From assembly GCA_964501265.1 (NCBI GenBank), contig CAZCSK010000006.1, positions 12,969-76,968 on the forward strand: 64,000 nt of DNA, read 5' to 3'. Both the position numbers and the translations under genes were made by a program. This DNA comes from CAZCSK01 sp964501265 (GTDB lineage: Bacteria; Actinomycetota; CADDZG01; JAHWKV01). Under the pieces are notes generated by a model. That model was not told the DNA's origin. It saw only the letters and a list, made by a program, of their open reading frames with translations, and ran no database searches. Below, one piece after another: positions 43,782 to 52,514 of the stretch (positions are counted from its first letter, which is position 1; each line of letters starts with the position of its first letter).

Positions 43782-43797
43782 CATAGAGACCGGACTA

Positions 43798-44373
43798 ATG
43801 AAACTGAAGATTGTGGTTCTGTCTCTCGCTGCTCTAATCCTCCTCACGGGCAGCGGGTACGCGGCCTACCGCTTTTGGTTCGAACCGAGCCCGGAACTTC
43901 TTGATGCTGAAGGCGGAGGCGAGCTGATACCAGGAGAGACCCAGATACTCGACAGTTTGCAAACGGCTGAGGGAATCACCTTCCAGCTTGTTACGTATCT
44001 CACGACTGAGTACCGCTGTTTTGATGTCACCGCAGAAAGAAAGGGTTCACCCGCCGGGATGACAGGAGGGTGCGGCGGTATCGAAGAGAAGGCGGCCGGC
44101 CTCGCCGACAAGCAAGTCGAGACGACGGGTTGTGGCGGGCTAAACCTACTGGAAGGTCATTTCACCACCGTGTTCGGAGTCGCTGGCGCCAAGGTAGGCA
44201 AAGTCCGCCTTTCGTTCGCCGACGGCGCTAGCGATCTACGGCCCGTCCACGCGCGATTCAGGGTCTGGTTCGGCATCGGTGCCCCAACAGCGCGGATCAT
44301 CGGTGAGAACCCCGAGGCTAGGGCCGAGGTTCTACAGCGAGGTCTTGGCTGCGCCAAAGCAACGCCAGCATGA
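43798..44373 (+). CDS. membrane-anchored exported hypothetical protein
   Basis: 191 residues from the ATG at 43798; the same frame is open upstream to 43261 but that part is out-of-frame with the binding-protein gene it overlaps. One N-terminal membrane segment (IVVLSLAALILLTGSGYAAYRFWF), exported remainder with four or five Cys (EYRCFDVTAERKG, GGCGGIEE, TTGCGGLNL, GLGCAKATPA). No known family recognised. Sixteen bases after paralogue 3, so probably its operon partner. Confidence 0.65.
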   Translation: MKLKIVVLSLAALILLTGSGYAAYRFWFEPSPELLDAEGGGELIPGETQILDSLQTAEGITFQLVTYLTTEYRCFDVTAERKGSPAGMTGGCGGIEEKAAGLADKQVETTGCGGLNLLEGHFTTVFGVAGAKVGKVRLSFADGASDLRPVHARFRVWFGIGAPTARIIGENPEARAEVLQRGLGCAKATPA

Positions 44374-44533
44374 GCGCGATCCCTGAAAGAACCCAGTTTC
44401 GACCAAAGGGCCGGGCCCTTGGTCGTGGAAAACTCAATAATGCGACCAGAATGCGAAAAAAGTCTTGCGCAGTTGTTCGGAAAGCCATATCCTGCCAATT
44501 GACGCCTGAAAAACTAGTTATGGGGAGTGATTT

Positions 44534-44851
44534 GTGAAAGAAATCATGTTTTACCTGCAGCCGGGCTCGTCGGCCGATGGCGACTGGCGCAAGCGGGCCG
44601 CCTGCAAAGAGGTTACCGACCCGGACCTGTTTTTCCCGGTGGGCACCACAGGCCCGGCCCTGGATCAGATTGGGGCCGCCAAGGCCATCTGCGAACCATG
44701 CCCGGTCAAGAAAAGTTGCCTCGACTGGGCCCTCACAACCCATCAGGACACCGGCGTTTGGGGCGGTCTATCCGAGGACGAGCGAAAGATCATCCTGCGT
44801 GGTCGCCGGCAGCCTAACTACGGTCGGCAGCCCACTTTCGTCCGGGGCTAA
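44534..44851 (+). CDS. WhiB-family iron-sulfur transcriptional regulator
   Basis: 105 residues. Fe-S Cys residues at 24, 53, 56 and 62 (AACKE...ICEPCPVKKSC), then GVWGGLSEDERK (G[V/I]WGG turn) and a basic C-terminus RGRRQPNYGR for DNA/sigma-factor binding. GTG at 44534 chosen for the GGGGAG six bases upstream; ATG at 44546 is an alternative. Wbl proteins are restricted to actinobacteria (and their phages), so this is a strong lineage marker. Confidence 0.95.
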   Translation: MKEIMFYLQPGSSADGDWRKRAACKEVTDPDLFFPVGTTGPALDQIGAAKAICEPCPVKKSCLDWALTTHQDTGVWGGLSEDERKIILRGRRQPNYGRQPTFVRG

Positions 44852-44880
44852 AGCCGCTTCTTCTCATTAAATCGCGTGCA

Positions 44881-44897
44881 GTCGCGCTCAGCGCGAC
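44881..44897. terminator. hairpin between convergent whiB and histidine kinase
   Basis: Perfect GTCGCGC-TCA-GCGCGAC stem-loop, no T-run, in the convergent gap. A terminator is plausible but weak. Confidence 0.35.
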
Positions 44898-44924
44898 TCA
44901 GTGATAGGAGACGGCCCTGATCAG

Positions 44925-46376
44925 TCAAGGCCGGAGTCCCGCCCGGCGGCGCGCAGGAATATCGAGCTTCACGTGGGTTCCAACAGACCCGTCAAGCGTC
45001 AACTTACCCTCCAACTCGGTCTCCACCAAAGTTTTCACGATCTGAAGCCCGAGCCCTGCGTCGTCCAGACTAAATCCTGCGGGCAGACCACACCCGTTGT
45101 CAGAAACCTCAAGATGAATACGTCCGTCCGATCTGCTCATCTCGACCAGCACCGTGCCCGGGCCTTCGCCGAACGCATGCTCGACGGCGTTTTGAAGTAG
45201 TTCCACCAAGACCACCGCTAGTGGGGTCGCTATGTCCGCCGGCATCTTGCCGGGGTCCCCGTCCAACTTGATTGACACCTTCGAGTCGGGATGAATCAGC
45301 CCGTCGGCCACCATCCGAGCAAGCCCCGACGCGACGTCGGCAAACTCTACCCACTGCCCCGATTCCTTGGAAAGGGTCTCGTGCACGAGCGCGATGGTAG
45401 CGATCCGCCTCACGGCTTGGTCGAGTTCAAGTTTGGCTTCTGAGTCGAGCCGACGAGCTTGCAATCGCAGGAGGCTCGCTATGGTTTGCAAATTGTTCTT
45501 CACTCGGTGATGGATTTCCCGGATTGCCGCTTCCTTCATCTGAATCTGTCGTTCTCGATGTCTTAGTTCAGTCACGTCCCGGACCAGAAGCAAAGTCCCG
45601 ACAACTTCTCGAGATGCGCCTTTGAGAAATGGAATGGCGCGCTGAAGCACCACTGAGCGCTCAACTTCAGCGTCCGCCTCGGCGGGGATGCCATGCTGCA
45701 GTGCGAGCAAGGCGGGGGCGGCGTCAATACCCAACTCGGCGAAGATTTCCCCTTCGATGTTAGAGACAATGCCGAGCCGCCGGTAGGCCGAAATCGCATT
45801 CGGACTTGCGTAGAGGGCCATTCCCGATGAATCGAGCCGGATCATCCCGTCACCGACTCGAGGTGACGACTCAGGATCCAAAGCTTCCCGCGCGAATGGG
45901 AAGGATCCCTCTTCCACCATGAGACTGAGCGCCGCGCCGCAAGCCAAGTAGTTTTGCTCGAGTTGCCCGGGACGCCTGTGAGTAAGAGGGGCCCCCTCTT
46001 TCGTCATGACTGCGACCACTTTGTCTCCAACTCTCACGGGAACGGCCTCCATCCGCACCGGCACGCCGTCGATCAGCACCGGCTCGTCCCGTTGCCAGGA
46101 CCTGCCCTCGTGATAAGAGCGGTCGATCACCGGCAACTCCTCCGGCCGCACAACGTGGCTGAAAAGATCTTCTGGATGAAGCGTCTGAGCTGTATAGGGG
46201 CGCATCTGCCCCACGCAAACGAATCCGTCTCCGTCCGACAAAAGACACCAAAGGGCCAGGTCAGCAAACGAAAGATCGGCGATCAATTGCCACGAACCGA
46301 GCAGTCGGTGGATATGTTCGACCTCGGGCTCCTGCAGGTCGGCCCTCTCCGTTACAAGCTCGGTAAGCGTTGGCAT
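44925..46376 (-). CDS. cytosolic histidine kinase, PdtaS type (HisKA_2)
   Basis: 483 residues from the ATG at 46376, six bases after TACTCT; a frame extension to 46577 crosses the biotin-carrier gene and is rejected. N-terminal GAF-like domain (about 1-150), PAS-like segment (about 190-290), then H-box EIHHRVKNNLQTIASLLRLQARR and an HATPase_c domain with NAVEHAFGEG and DNGCGLP. No membrane helix. PdtaS-like kinases pair with RNA-binding ANTAR regulators; no ANTAR gene is seen here. Confidence 0.93.
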   Translation of the reverse strand: MPTLTELVTERADLQEPEVEHIHRLLGSWQLIADLSFADLALWCLLSDGDGFVCVGQMRPYTAQTLHPEDLFSHVVRPEELPVIDRSYHEGRSWQRDEPVLIDGVPVRMEAVPVRVGDKVVAVMTKEGAPLTHRRPGQLEQNYLACGAALSLMVEEGSFPFAREALDPESSPRVGDGMIRLDSSGMALYASPNAISAYRRLGIVSNIEGEIFAELGIDAAPALLALQHGIPAEADAEVERSVVLQRAIPFLKGASREVVGTLLLVRDVTELRHRERQIQMKEAAIREIHHRVKNNLQTIASLLRLQARRLDSEAKLELDQAVRRIATIALVHETLSKESGQWVEFADVASGLARMVADGLIHPDSKVSIKLDGDPGKMPADIATPLAVVLVELLQNAVEHAFGEGPGTVLVEMSRSDGRIHLEVSDNGCGLPAGFSLDDAGLGLQIVKTLVETELEGKLTLDGSVGTHVKLDIPARRRAGLRP

Positions 46377-46382
46377 GTCAAT

Positions 46383-46388
46383 AGAGTA
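46383..46388 (-). promoter_or_regulatory. -10 box TACTCT of the histidine kinase, leaderless
   Basis: TACTCT, six bases (ATTGAC), then ATG at 46376. Confidence 0.55.
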
Positions 46389-46399
46389 GTGCCTCGGCA

Positions 46400-46615
46400 C
46401 TAGCCGATGACCGCGATGACCTCGCCTTCTTGGACTTGGACGCCCTCGGCGACACGCACTTCCTGAACTGTTCCCGCCGTCGGCGATTCGAGGGGAATTT
46501 CCATCTTCATTGACTCCAGGATCGCCAAAGTGTCGCCGGCAGAGACTGCGTCGCCCACAGCGACTAGCACTTTCCAAACATTGGCCACCATTTCGCTTCG
46601 AACTTCAATCGCCAC
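46400..46615 (-). CDS. biotin/lipoyl carrier protein (biotin carboxyl carrier)
   Basis: 71 residues, whole protein is one biotinyl domain with the ESMKMEIP motif (biotin Lys). GTG start directly after the TAA of the BKACE gene (TAAGTG). Small stand-alone carriers serve acyl-CoA carboxylases in actinobacteria; the carboxyltransferase at 48748 is the obvious candidate partner. Confidence 0.9.
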   Translation of the reverse strand: MAIEVRSEMVANVWKVLVAVGDAVSAGDTLAILESMKMEIPLESPTAGTVQEVRVAEGVQVQEGEVIAVIG

Positions 46616-47470
46616 TTATTTCTCTTTCAAATTCAGCAAGTCCCGGGCCTCGCCCGGAGTCGCGACCTCTCGGCCGCTGTCGCGAACCAGTTTCGTCGCG
46701 GCGGCGACCAGGCTGCCGTTAGACTCGGCCATCTCGCCGTTGGGCAAATAGAAATTGTCCTCCAGTCCCACCCTCAAGTTCCCGCCTAGGGGTAAAGCGG
46801 CTTCGACCAGCATCCACTGGTGTCTCGATACACCTATGACTTCCCAGGTCGCGGGCTGCGGAACGAGCGAAGCCATGTGGGCCAGAGTGCGCGCGTCTGC
46901 GGGGGCCCCTCCCAAGACGCCGAGGATCAGGGAGAACTGGATCGGCGGTTGCAGGAGCCCCATGTCGATCAGCGGAACCGTGTTGTGTATGTGGCCCGTA
47001 TCGAAGCACTCACATTCGGGCTTTACTCCGGCGTGGTTCAGTTTCTCGAGAAAATAGATGATGGTTTCAAATCGGTTTTCGAAGACGAAGTCGAAAACCA
47101 TCTCCTTGCGCTTTGACGAATACTTCGCGTAGTTCATCGACCCCATGTTCAGCGCCCCCAGATCGGGCTTCAATTCGACAATGTGACTTACTCTTTCTTC
47201 CTTCGCGATATGCACCGCCCCCGTCGAATAGTTGATGATCAAATCCGGCGCTTTACTGAGGATGGCCTGAGTGATCTGCCGATACTCGTCGACGCGGTAG
47301 GAAGGCGTGCCGTCCGGATAGCGCGCATGCAGATGAACAACCGAGGCTCCCGCCTCGAAGGCCCGGCGGGCCTCCAACGCATATTCCTCAGGCGTGTACG
47401 GGATGGCCGGACACTGATCTTTGCTCGCGGCTACTCCCGACAACGCCGCGGTGATAATGCATTTATCCAC
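46616..47470 (-). CDS. BKACE (DUF849) beta-keto acid cleavage enzyme
   Basis: 284 residues, GTG start six bases after TAGCGT. ITAALSGVAASKDQCPAIPYTPEEYALEARRAFEAGASVVHLHAR is typical BKACE, with metal-binding HLH, and later ECFDTGHI and VGLEDNFYLPNG. BKACEs split a beta-keto acid and acetyl-CoA into acetoacetate plus an acyl-CoA; exact keto acid unknown. Operon with the biotin carrier. Confidence 0.9.
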   Translation of the reverse strand: MDKCIITAALSGVAASKDQCPAIPYTPEEYALEARRAFEAGASVVHLHARYPDGTPSYRVDEYRQITQAILSKAPDLIINYSTGAVHIAKEERVSHIVELKPDLGALNMGSMNYAKYSSKRKEMVFDFVFENRFETIIYFLEKLNHAGVKPECECFDTGHIHNTVPLIDMGLLQPPIQFSLILGVLGGAPADARTLAHMASLVPQPATWEVIGVSRHQWMLVEAALPLGGNLRVGLEDNFYLPNGEMAESNGSLVAAATKLVRDSGREVATPGEARDLLNLKEK

Positions 47471-47476
47471 GTCGAG

Positions 47477-47486
47477 ACGCTACCAT
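47477..47486. promoter_or_regulatory. overlapping divergent -10 boxes (bidirectional promoter)
   Basis: ACGCTACCAT: TAGCGT on the minus strand (47482-47477), six bases before the GTG at 47470; TACCAT on the plus strand (47481-47486), six bases before the ATG at 47493. The two boxes share the TA at 47481-47482. Confidence 0.6.
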
Positions 47487-47492
47487 CGGAAC

Positions 47493-48653
47493 ATGCTTAG
47501 AGCTCTTCTTGCGATCGCGCTCGTCCTACTGACAGCCTGCGGCCCGGACCTGGCCTCTCCGTCCACGCCAGCCGAGGACCGCGCGCCTGCAGCCATCCCC
47601 TCGGCCGCGCCCACCCGCAAAGTCATCGCCGAAACCGTGGATGCCGTAACACCGTCTCTAAAGGCAACGATCGCGGGGGGCATCCATCCGGATTTGCCGC
47701 GATACATACGGACGCTGCCCGGAGTCGCTGCCGCGGCCCGGGTTCTTCTTTCCAAAATGACGATCACGGCGGATGGAGTACCTGGGGAGGTGACCGTCGC
47801 CGGAGTAGACCCCGAGCAGTTCAGACCCCTGGCCCCCGAGGCCACGGCGCAGGCCAGGTTTGTATGGAGCGCGCTCAGCCGTTCGGAGATTTTCCTTTCC
47901 CATGAAGACTACCGGCGGCTGGGGGCCGATCCGGGGACAAACGTCCGGGCCGAGGGCCCAGGGAGCCGGACTCTGCTCCGGGTCGGGGGCGTCGCCGCAA
48001 ACGGAATCCCCAATTTGGCCGGAGCGATGATCTCGATTGCAAAAGCCAAACAACTCGGGCTGGGGGAACCAACTTTGCTTCTCATCGGGCTGACACCAGG
48101 AGCGAAGCACGCCGACGTTGAAGTCGAGTTGGGCAGGCTGCTTGTCGGCGTGCAGTTTCAACGAATCGGGCCGCCCACAGGCCGCGCCTATTTGACAGGC
48201 ACTCTCGCCGCCAATGCCATCGGCTCCTTCCTGTTCACTCCCAATCCCGACGGAACAATCACTCAAAACGCCGAATGGGTCTCTAAGAACATTGTGTCCG
48301 CCAAAATGCCGATCTTCACGGGATCGATGAAGTGCCATCGCGTGATGTTTCCTCAATTAAGGGGCGCGCTAACCGAGCTGCAAGATGCCGGCCTCGCCCA
48401 CCTGATCGATCCAAAGCAGTTTGGCGGTTGCTACGTTCCCCGTTTTATCGGACGCGATCAGAACCGGCCCATTTCCATGCATGCTTGGGGCCTTGCCATC
48501 GATTTCAACACAATAGACAACCCTCAGGGAGCCGTCCCGAAAATGGATCTTCGAGTCGTCGACATATTCGAGCGTTGGGGATTTCGCTGGGGCGGCAGAT
48601 GGTCAGTCCCCGACGGTCATCACTTCGAGATTGCAGCGCTGATAAAGCGCTAG
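47493..48653 (+). CDS. M15-type D-Ala-D-Ala carboxypeptidase-like lipoprotein
   Basis: 386 residues from the ATG at 47493 (leaderless, TACCAT six bases upstream). Lipoprotein signal LLAIALVLLTACGP with lipobox Cys at about residue 17. The C-terminal domain has SMHAWGLAIDFN (HxxxxxxD zinc site) and PDGHHFEIA, the LAS/VanY (M15_4) metallopeptidase motifs. The middle region (about 90-250) is not a family I know. Probably acts on peptidoglycan stem peptides outside the membrane. Confidence 0.85.
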   Translation: MLRALLAIALVLLTACGPDLASPSTPAEDRAPAAIPSAAPTRKVIAETVDAVTPSLKATIAGGIHPDLPRYIRTLPGVAAAARVLLSKMTITADGVPGEVTVAGVDPEQFRPLAPEATAQARFVWSALSRSEIFLSHEDYRRLGADPGTNVRAEGPGSRTLLRVGGVAANGIPNLAGAMISIAKAKQLGLGEPTLLLIGLTPGAKHADVEVELGRLLVGVQFQRIGPPTGRAYLTGTLAANAIGSFLFTPNPDGTITQNAEWVSKNIVSAKMPIFTGSMKCHRVMFPQLRGALTELQDAGLAHLIDPKQFGGCYVPRFIGRDQNRPISMHAWGLAIDFNTIDNPQGAVPKMDLRVVDIFERWGFRWGGRWSVPDGHHFEIAALIKR

Positions 48654-48678
48654 TCAGGGAACCCCCAACCCCCCTGTC

Positions 48679-48730
48679 GGGGGCGCGACACCCCGATACC
48701 TAAAGAGGGGTGTGGGGGTGTCGCGCCCCC
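48679..48730. repeat. dispersed palindromic repeat, copy 2
   Basis: Same 16-bp arms as at 5721-5780 (GGGGGCGCGACACCCC at 48679-48694, reverse complement at 48715-48730), 20-base loop. Between convergent genes. Confidence 0.85.
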
Positions 48731-48747
48731 GAGGGTCTTGGTGAATT

Positions 48748-50373
48748 TCAGACCGGCAGGACGCCGTGTTTGCGCCAAGGTCTTTCGACTTTTTTAGTCT
48801 TCGCTTGCTCCAGCCCTTTGATGATGACTTTGCGAGTGTCTGCCGGATCGATGATGTCGTCGACGAACGACCATCCCGCCGCAACATAGGGGCTAATCTG
48901 TTCCCGGATCATGGCGATAAAGCCGTTCCGCATTTCATCTTGTTGATCCGCGGGGGCGGACTCGATCTGCTTGCGGAAGATGATGTTTACCGCTCCCTCG
49001 GGACCCATCACGCTGATCTCCGCGGTGGGCCATCCGACGATCAAGTCGGGCTCAAACGCACGGCCGTTCATAACGTAATAGCCGGCACCGTATCCCTTTC
49101 TCACGACTACCGTGATCTTCGGTACCGTCGCCTCCGATACAGCGAAGAGCATCTTTGCCCCGTGCCGAATGATGCCCTGCTTTTCCACCGCGCTTCCTAC
49201 CAGGAAGCCCGGACAGTCCATTAAAAAAACAAGAGGGATGCCGAACGCGTCGCACAACCAGACGAAACGCGCGGCCTTGTCGGCGGCATTCACATCGAGG
49301 GCGCCGCCCAATTGCATTGGCTGATTGGCGATGACGCCCACGGGACGCCCAGCGAACCGCGCGAACCCAGTGATTAAGTTCTTGGCCCAATCGGGCTTCA
49401 TTGGAAAGAAGTCGCCGTCGTCGACGATCGATGTAATCAACTTGCGCATGTCGTAGGCCTTGCGCGGGCTTGCGGGGACAAGATCGATCAGATCGTCACA
49501 GCGGCGATCGGACGGATCGCTGCACTCCGTGACCGGAGGGTCTTTGAGGTTGGATGATGGGAAAAAGGACAGATATTTTCTGACTGCTTCGATGCATGAA
49601 CGATCGTCGGCTACTTCGAGATCGGCAACTCCAGATATCTTGCAATGGACCTCGGATCCACCCATCTCCTCGGCCGTAACGTCTTCGCCCACGGCGGCCT
49701 TCACAAGATGCGGCCCCGCGAGAGCCATGTTGGAAACACCTTTGACCATCGGCACAAAGTCGGCCAGGCCCGGGATGTAAGCCGTGCCTGCCGCGCCCGG
49801 CCCCATCATGGCCGCGACCTGTGGCACGACACCGCTCATGATCACTTGCTCGCGAAACAAATCTCCTGTGCGCGCGAACATCGAACCCGTAGCCTCCTGT
49901 ATGCGCGCCCCGGCAGAGTCGATCAACCAAACGAGCGGAATGCGTTGTCTTAGGGCAAGTTCGCGAATGCGCGTGGCCTTTATCTCTCCGACCATTCCAA
50001 TCGAGCCCGCCATGACAGTGAAGTCATAGGCGATGACCGCGACCTTGCGCCCATCGACCTCACCGACGCCTGTCACGCAGCCATCGGCGGGGGTGATCTT
50101 CCCCTGCATCTGAGGCGACTGCGATTGATGGTGAGCCAGAACGCCGTACTCGAAGAAGGTGTCCGCATCGAAGAGTAGTTCGAGCCGTTCCCGCACAGTG
50201 AGCTTGTTCTGCGAGCGCTGGCGTTCGACGCGCTCCGGCCCCCCCATGGCGAGATGCCCGTCCTTGCGGGCTTGCAACTCTTCCACCTTCTCGGACATGC
50301 TCGGACCCTCGTAGGTGAGAGTAGGCATGGACTTAGGGGCCTGACCTTCAGACGATGAGGTCGGCTCAGTCAT
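48748..50373 (-). CDS. acyl-CoA carboxylase carboxyltransferase (beta) subunit
   Basis: 541 residues, ATG preceded by a consensus AAGGAGG Shine-Dalgarno seven bases upstream. Crotonase-fold N and C halves; oxyanion/biotin-binding glycines in GPGAAGTAYIPGLADF and GYGAGYYVMNGRAF; ENxFRKQIES acyl end. Matches propionyl/acetyl/methylcrotonyl-CoA carboxylase beta chains (AccD/PccB/MmdA type). No biotin carboxylase gene in the window; the carrier at 46400 may serve it. Confidence 0.93.
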   Translation of the reverse strand: MTEPTSSSEGQAPKSMPTLTYEGPSMSEKVEELQARKDGHLAMGGPERVERQRSQNKLTVRERLELLFDADTFFEYGVLAHHQSQSPQMQGKITPADGCVTGVGEVDGRKVAVIAYDFTVMAGSIGMVGEIKATRIRELALRQRIPLVWLIDSAGARIQEATGSMFARTGDLFREQVIMSGVVPQVAAMMGPGAAGTAYIPGLADFVPMVKGVSNMALAGPHLVKAAVGEDVTAEEMGGSEVHCKISGVADLEVADDRSCIEAVRKYLSFFPSSNLKDPPVTECSDPSDRRCDDLIDLVPASPRKAYDMRKLITSIVDDGDFFPMKPDWAKNLITGFARFAGRPVGVIANQPMQLGGALDVNAADKAARFVWLCDAFGIPLVFLMDCPGFLVGSAVEKQGIIRHGAKMLFAVSEATVPKITVVVRKGYGAGYYVMNGRAFEPDLIVGWPTAEISVMGPEGAVNIIFRKQIESAPADQQDEMRNGFIAMIREQISPYVAAGWSFVDDIIDPADTRKVIIKGLEQAKTKKVERPWRKHGVLPV

Positions 50374-50471
50374 GATGAACCTCCTTGGCGCTTCGCCGGG
50401 TGAGTCCCGATGTATTCCTGCGCCGTCAAGAAAAGATTACACGATGCTCGTCGGCCGTAGGGGGCCGGAGT

Positions 50472-50477
50472 TATTCT
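50472..50477 (+). promoter_or_regulatory. -10 box TATTCT of the DUF5317 gene, leaderless
   Basis: TATTCT, six bases, then GTG at 50484. Confidence 0.55.
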
Positions 50478-50483
50478 TGGGCC

Positions 50484-51083
50484 GTGCTCACGCTCACACT
50501 GATTCTTGTAGGAGCCGGCCTAGTCGCTGGCATCGCTCGGGGGGGCAAGATCTCCAATCTGGCGAAGACCGAATGGAGGTGGGTGTGGCTTGTATTCGTA
50601 GGGTTGGCGATCCAGGTCGGTACGGAGGTCTACTCAATCTTCGTCGACCAAAAGCTGGGAGGGGACCAGCGAGGGATCCTGTTGCTTGCGGCATCGTACG
50701 CGCTGTTGATTGCCTTTCTTGCCCTCAATCGCGAAAACCCGGGAACACCCTTGATGGCCCTTGGACTGCTGCTCAACATCGTGGTCATTTTCGCCAACGG
50801 TGGGATGCCCGTCTCGCTGCAAGCAGCTCGGGCAGCCGGCTTTGACCCCTCCGGGTATCTGAGAGCCTCGATCAAGCACAAGACAATGGGCCCCGGCACT
50901 GTACTTTGGTTTCTTGGGGACATCGTTCCGCTGCCGGTCTTGAGAAACATCGTGAGCGTTGGTGACGTTCTTCTTGGCCTCGGAGTCTTCGTTTTCGTTC
51001 AACGTAGCGTCGGCTACTCCCCTCGCCGGAGTCTAAAGCGAAACAAAGAGCGCGAAGATACCTTGGCGCAGGACATCGATTGA
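50484..51083 (+). CDS. DUF5317-family membrane protein
   Basis: 199 residues from the GTG at 50484, the frame being open further upstream without a protein-like sequence. Helices at about 3-20, 36-50, 65-85, 90-110 and 150-175. The segment NGGMPVS followed by a periplasmic-type loop with W FLGDIVPLP is typical for this small actinobacterial family; function unknown. Sixteen bases before the next gene, likely the same operon. Confidence 0.75.
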   Translation: MLTLTLILVGAGLVAGIARGGKISNLAKTEWRWVWLVFVGLAIQVGTEVYSIFVDQKLGGDQRGILLLAASYALLIAFLALNRENPGTPLMALGLLLNIVVIFANGGMPVSLQAARAAGFDPSGYLRASIKHKTMGPGTVLWFLGDIVPLPVLRNIVSVGDVLLGLGVFVFVQRSVGYSPRRSLKRNKEREDTLAQDID

Positions 51084-51098
51084 TAGAATCTTTACTAG

Positions 51099-51725
51099 AT
51101 GGACGAAATCGCGGCCACTCAACTCGAAACTGCCCTCACCCTACTGCCCGAGATCTCCGCGGCGCGGATCATAATCGACCCGACCGGGACATTGAGCGAA
51201 ATCCATGTCGTGGGCAATGGCAAAAAGAGCGATAAACAACTCGCCCGCGATGTCCAGACGGTCGCTCACGCCACGTTTGGTATGGAGTTCGACCATCGCA
51301 TAATCAGCATCGTCCAGTACTCGCAAAACGGAAATGGAGACCATCAACAAAGAGCTTCAATCGTCGAGATCTCGACCGATACGCGCGGCATCAACACGAC
51401 GGTGCGAGTCGTGTTGGCCAAAGGCAGCCGCACTGAGGAAGGTGAAGCTCAAGGCGCAAGCACCGTCGACAGTCTTCATCGACTCTCTGCTCAGGCAACG
51501 CTACAAGCAATCAGCAAATTGCTCGGCGAGGGAACTTACCTCGCTCTCGAGCATGTTGCGGTTCAGCGGGCCGGTGACCAAGAGATTGTCCTGGCAACAG
51601 TGAGGTTTGCCGGTAAGGAGGGAACCGTCGACCTTGCCGGATCGGCGGTTGTGACATCACAGCACGTCGACGCTGTGGCAAGGGCGGTCCTGGACGCGGT
51701 CAACCGAAGGGCGTGGCGCGACTAG
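51099..51725 (+). CDS. conserved actinobacterial hypothetical protein
   Basis: 208 residues. N-terminal half ISAARIIIDPTGTLSEIHVVGNGKKSDKQLARDVQTVAHATFGMEFDHRIISI and C-terminal half EHVAVQRAGDQEIVLATVRFAGKEGTVDLAGSAVV...AVARAVLDAVNRRAW resemble proteins I have seen without a named function. No catalytic motif or membrane segment. TAGAAT nine bases before the ATG. Stop overlaps that of the convergent SDR gene by four bases. Confidence 0.7.
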   Translation: MDEIAATQLETALTLLPEISAARIIIDPTGTLSEIHVVGNGKKSDKQLARDVQTVAHATFGMEFDHRIISIVQYSQNGNGDHQQRASIVEISTDTRGINTTVRVVLAKGSRTEEGEAQGASTVDSLHRLSAQATLQAISKLLGEGTYLALEHVAVQRAGDQEIVLATVRFAGKEGTVDLAGSAVVTSQHVDAVARAVLDAVNRRAWRD

Positions 51726-52507
51726 AAAAGCCCCCTTAGGTAACCTCCATCGACTGCAAGACTGACGCCGTTCACGAAAGACGCTCTCTGGGAACATAGA
51801 AACGCGGCGACTGCGGCAAACTCACCGACGGTCCCGACTCTGCCGGCCGGGATCTGCCGGGCCATCTCAGCAAACACTGGATGATCCGGCCCCGCGTCCG
51901 GGGGGGCACCGACGAGCGAGCGGAGCCGGTCTGTAAGTATCTGCCCTGGCATCAGGCAATTGACCGTGATGCTTGTTCCGGCCAGTTCCTGCGAGAGCGA
52001 CTTTGCAAATCCGGTGGTCGCTGCCCGAACCGCGTTCGAAAGCACCAGGTTGGCGATGGGCTGTTTGGGAGCGGTCGATGTAATCATGAGGACGCGGCCC
52101 CACGCAGAAGCTTCGAGGTGAGGAAGCGCCGCCCGCACCATGCGAACCGCGCTCAGACAGTTCAACTCGAAGGCGCTGAGCCACGCGTCATCGTCGAAAT
52201 CGATCGATCTTCCCGCAGGCGGACCTCCCGCATTGGTCACGAGAACTTGAAGACCTCCCATTACCGAGACCGCTTCTTCTATGAAGGTTTGCGCCCCGCT
52301 GTCTGTGGCAACGTTTGCGACAACGGCGTGAGCGCTCGAACCGGTTTCATTAGTGATTCGCTCAGCCGCATACTTAACGGCGGATGCGTCGCGCGAGCAG
52401 ATTGATACACGGGCCCCCTCCCGGGCCAACTCGAGAGCAACCGCGAACCCGAGCCCCCGGCTTGCGCCGGCGACGGCTGTCGGAATGCCTTTGAGTCCAA
52501 GGTCCAT
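51722..52507 (-). CDS. SDR-family protein with altered catalytic motif
   Basis: 261 residues from the ATG at 52507, seven bases after TAGAGT. NAD(P) Rossmann motif AGASRGLGFAVALE and NAGGPPAG present; catalytic Ser in ITSTAPKQP; the usual YxxxK is SNAVRA, i.e. Tyr to Ser and Lys to Arg (about residue 152-156). C-terminal GYLRGLF is short. A 3-oxoacyl-ACP reductase-like SDR that may bind but not reduce, or use another mechanism. Confidence 0.85.
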   Translation of the reverse strand: MDLGLKGIPTAVAGASRGLGFAVALELAREGARVSICSRDASAVKYAAERITNETGSSAHAVVANVATDSGAQTFIEEAVSVMGGLQVLVTNAGGPPAGRSIDFDDDAWLSAFELNCLSAVRMVRAALPHLEASAWGRVLMITSTAPKQPIANLVLSNAVRAATTGFAKSLSQELAGTSITVNCLMPGQILTDRLRSLVGAPPDAGPDHPVFAEMARQIPAGRVGTVGEFAAVAAFLCSQRASFVNGVSLAVDGGYLRGLF

Positions 52508-52514
52508 TGTGATT

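Noticed and set aside
43261..43797. N-terminal extension of the frame that holds the exported hypothetical protein
   Set aside because: Overlaps binding-protein paralogue 3 out of frame; the hydrophobic start and translation signal lie at 43798.
44376..44743. Minus-strand frame overlapping the whiB gene
   Set aside because: No family resemblance; WhiB on the plus strand has all four Cys.
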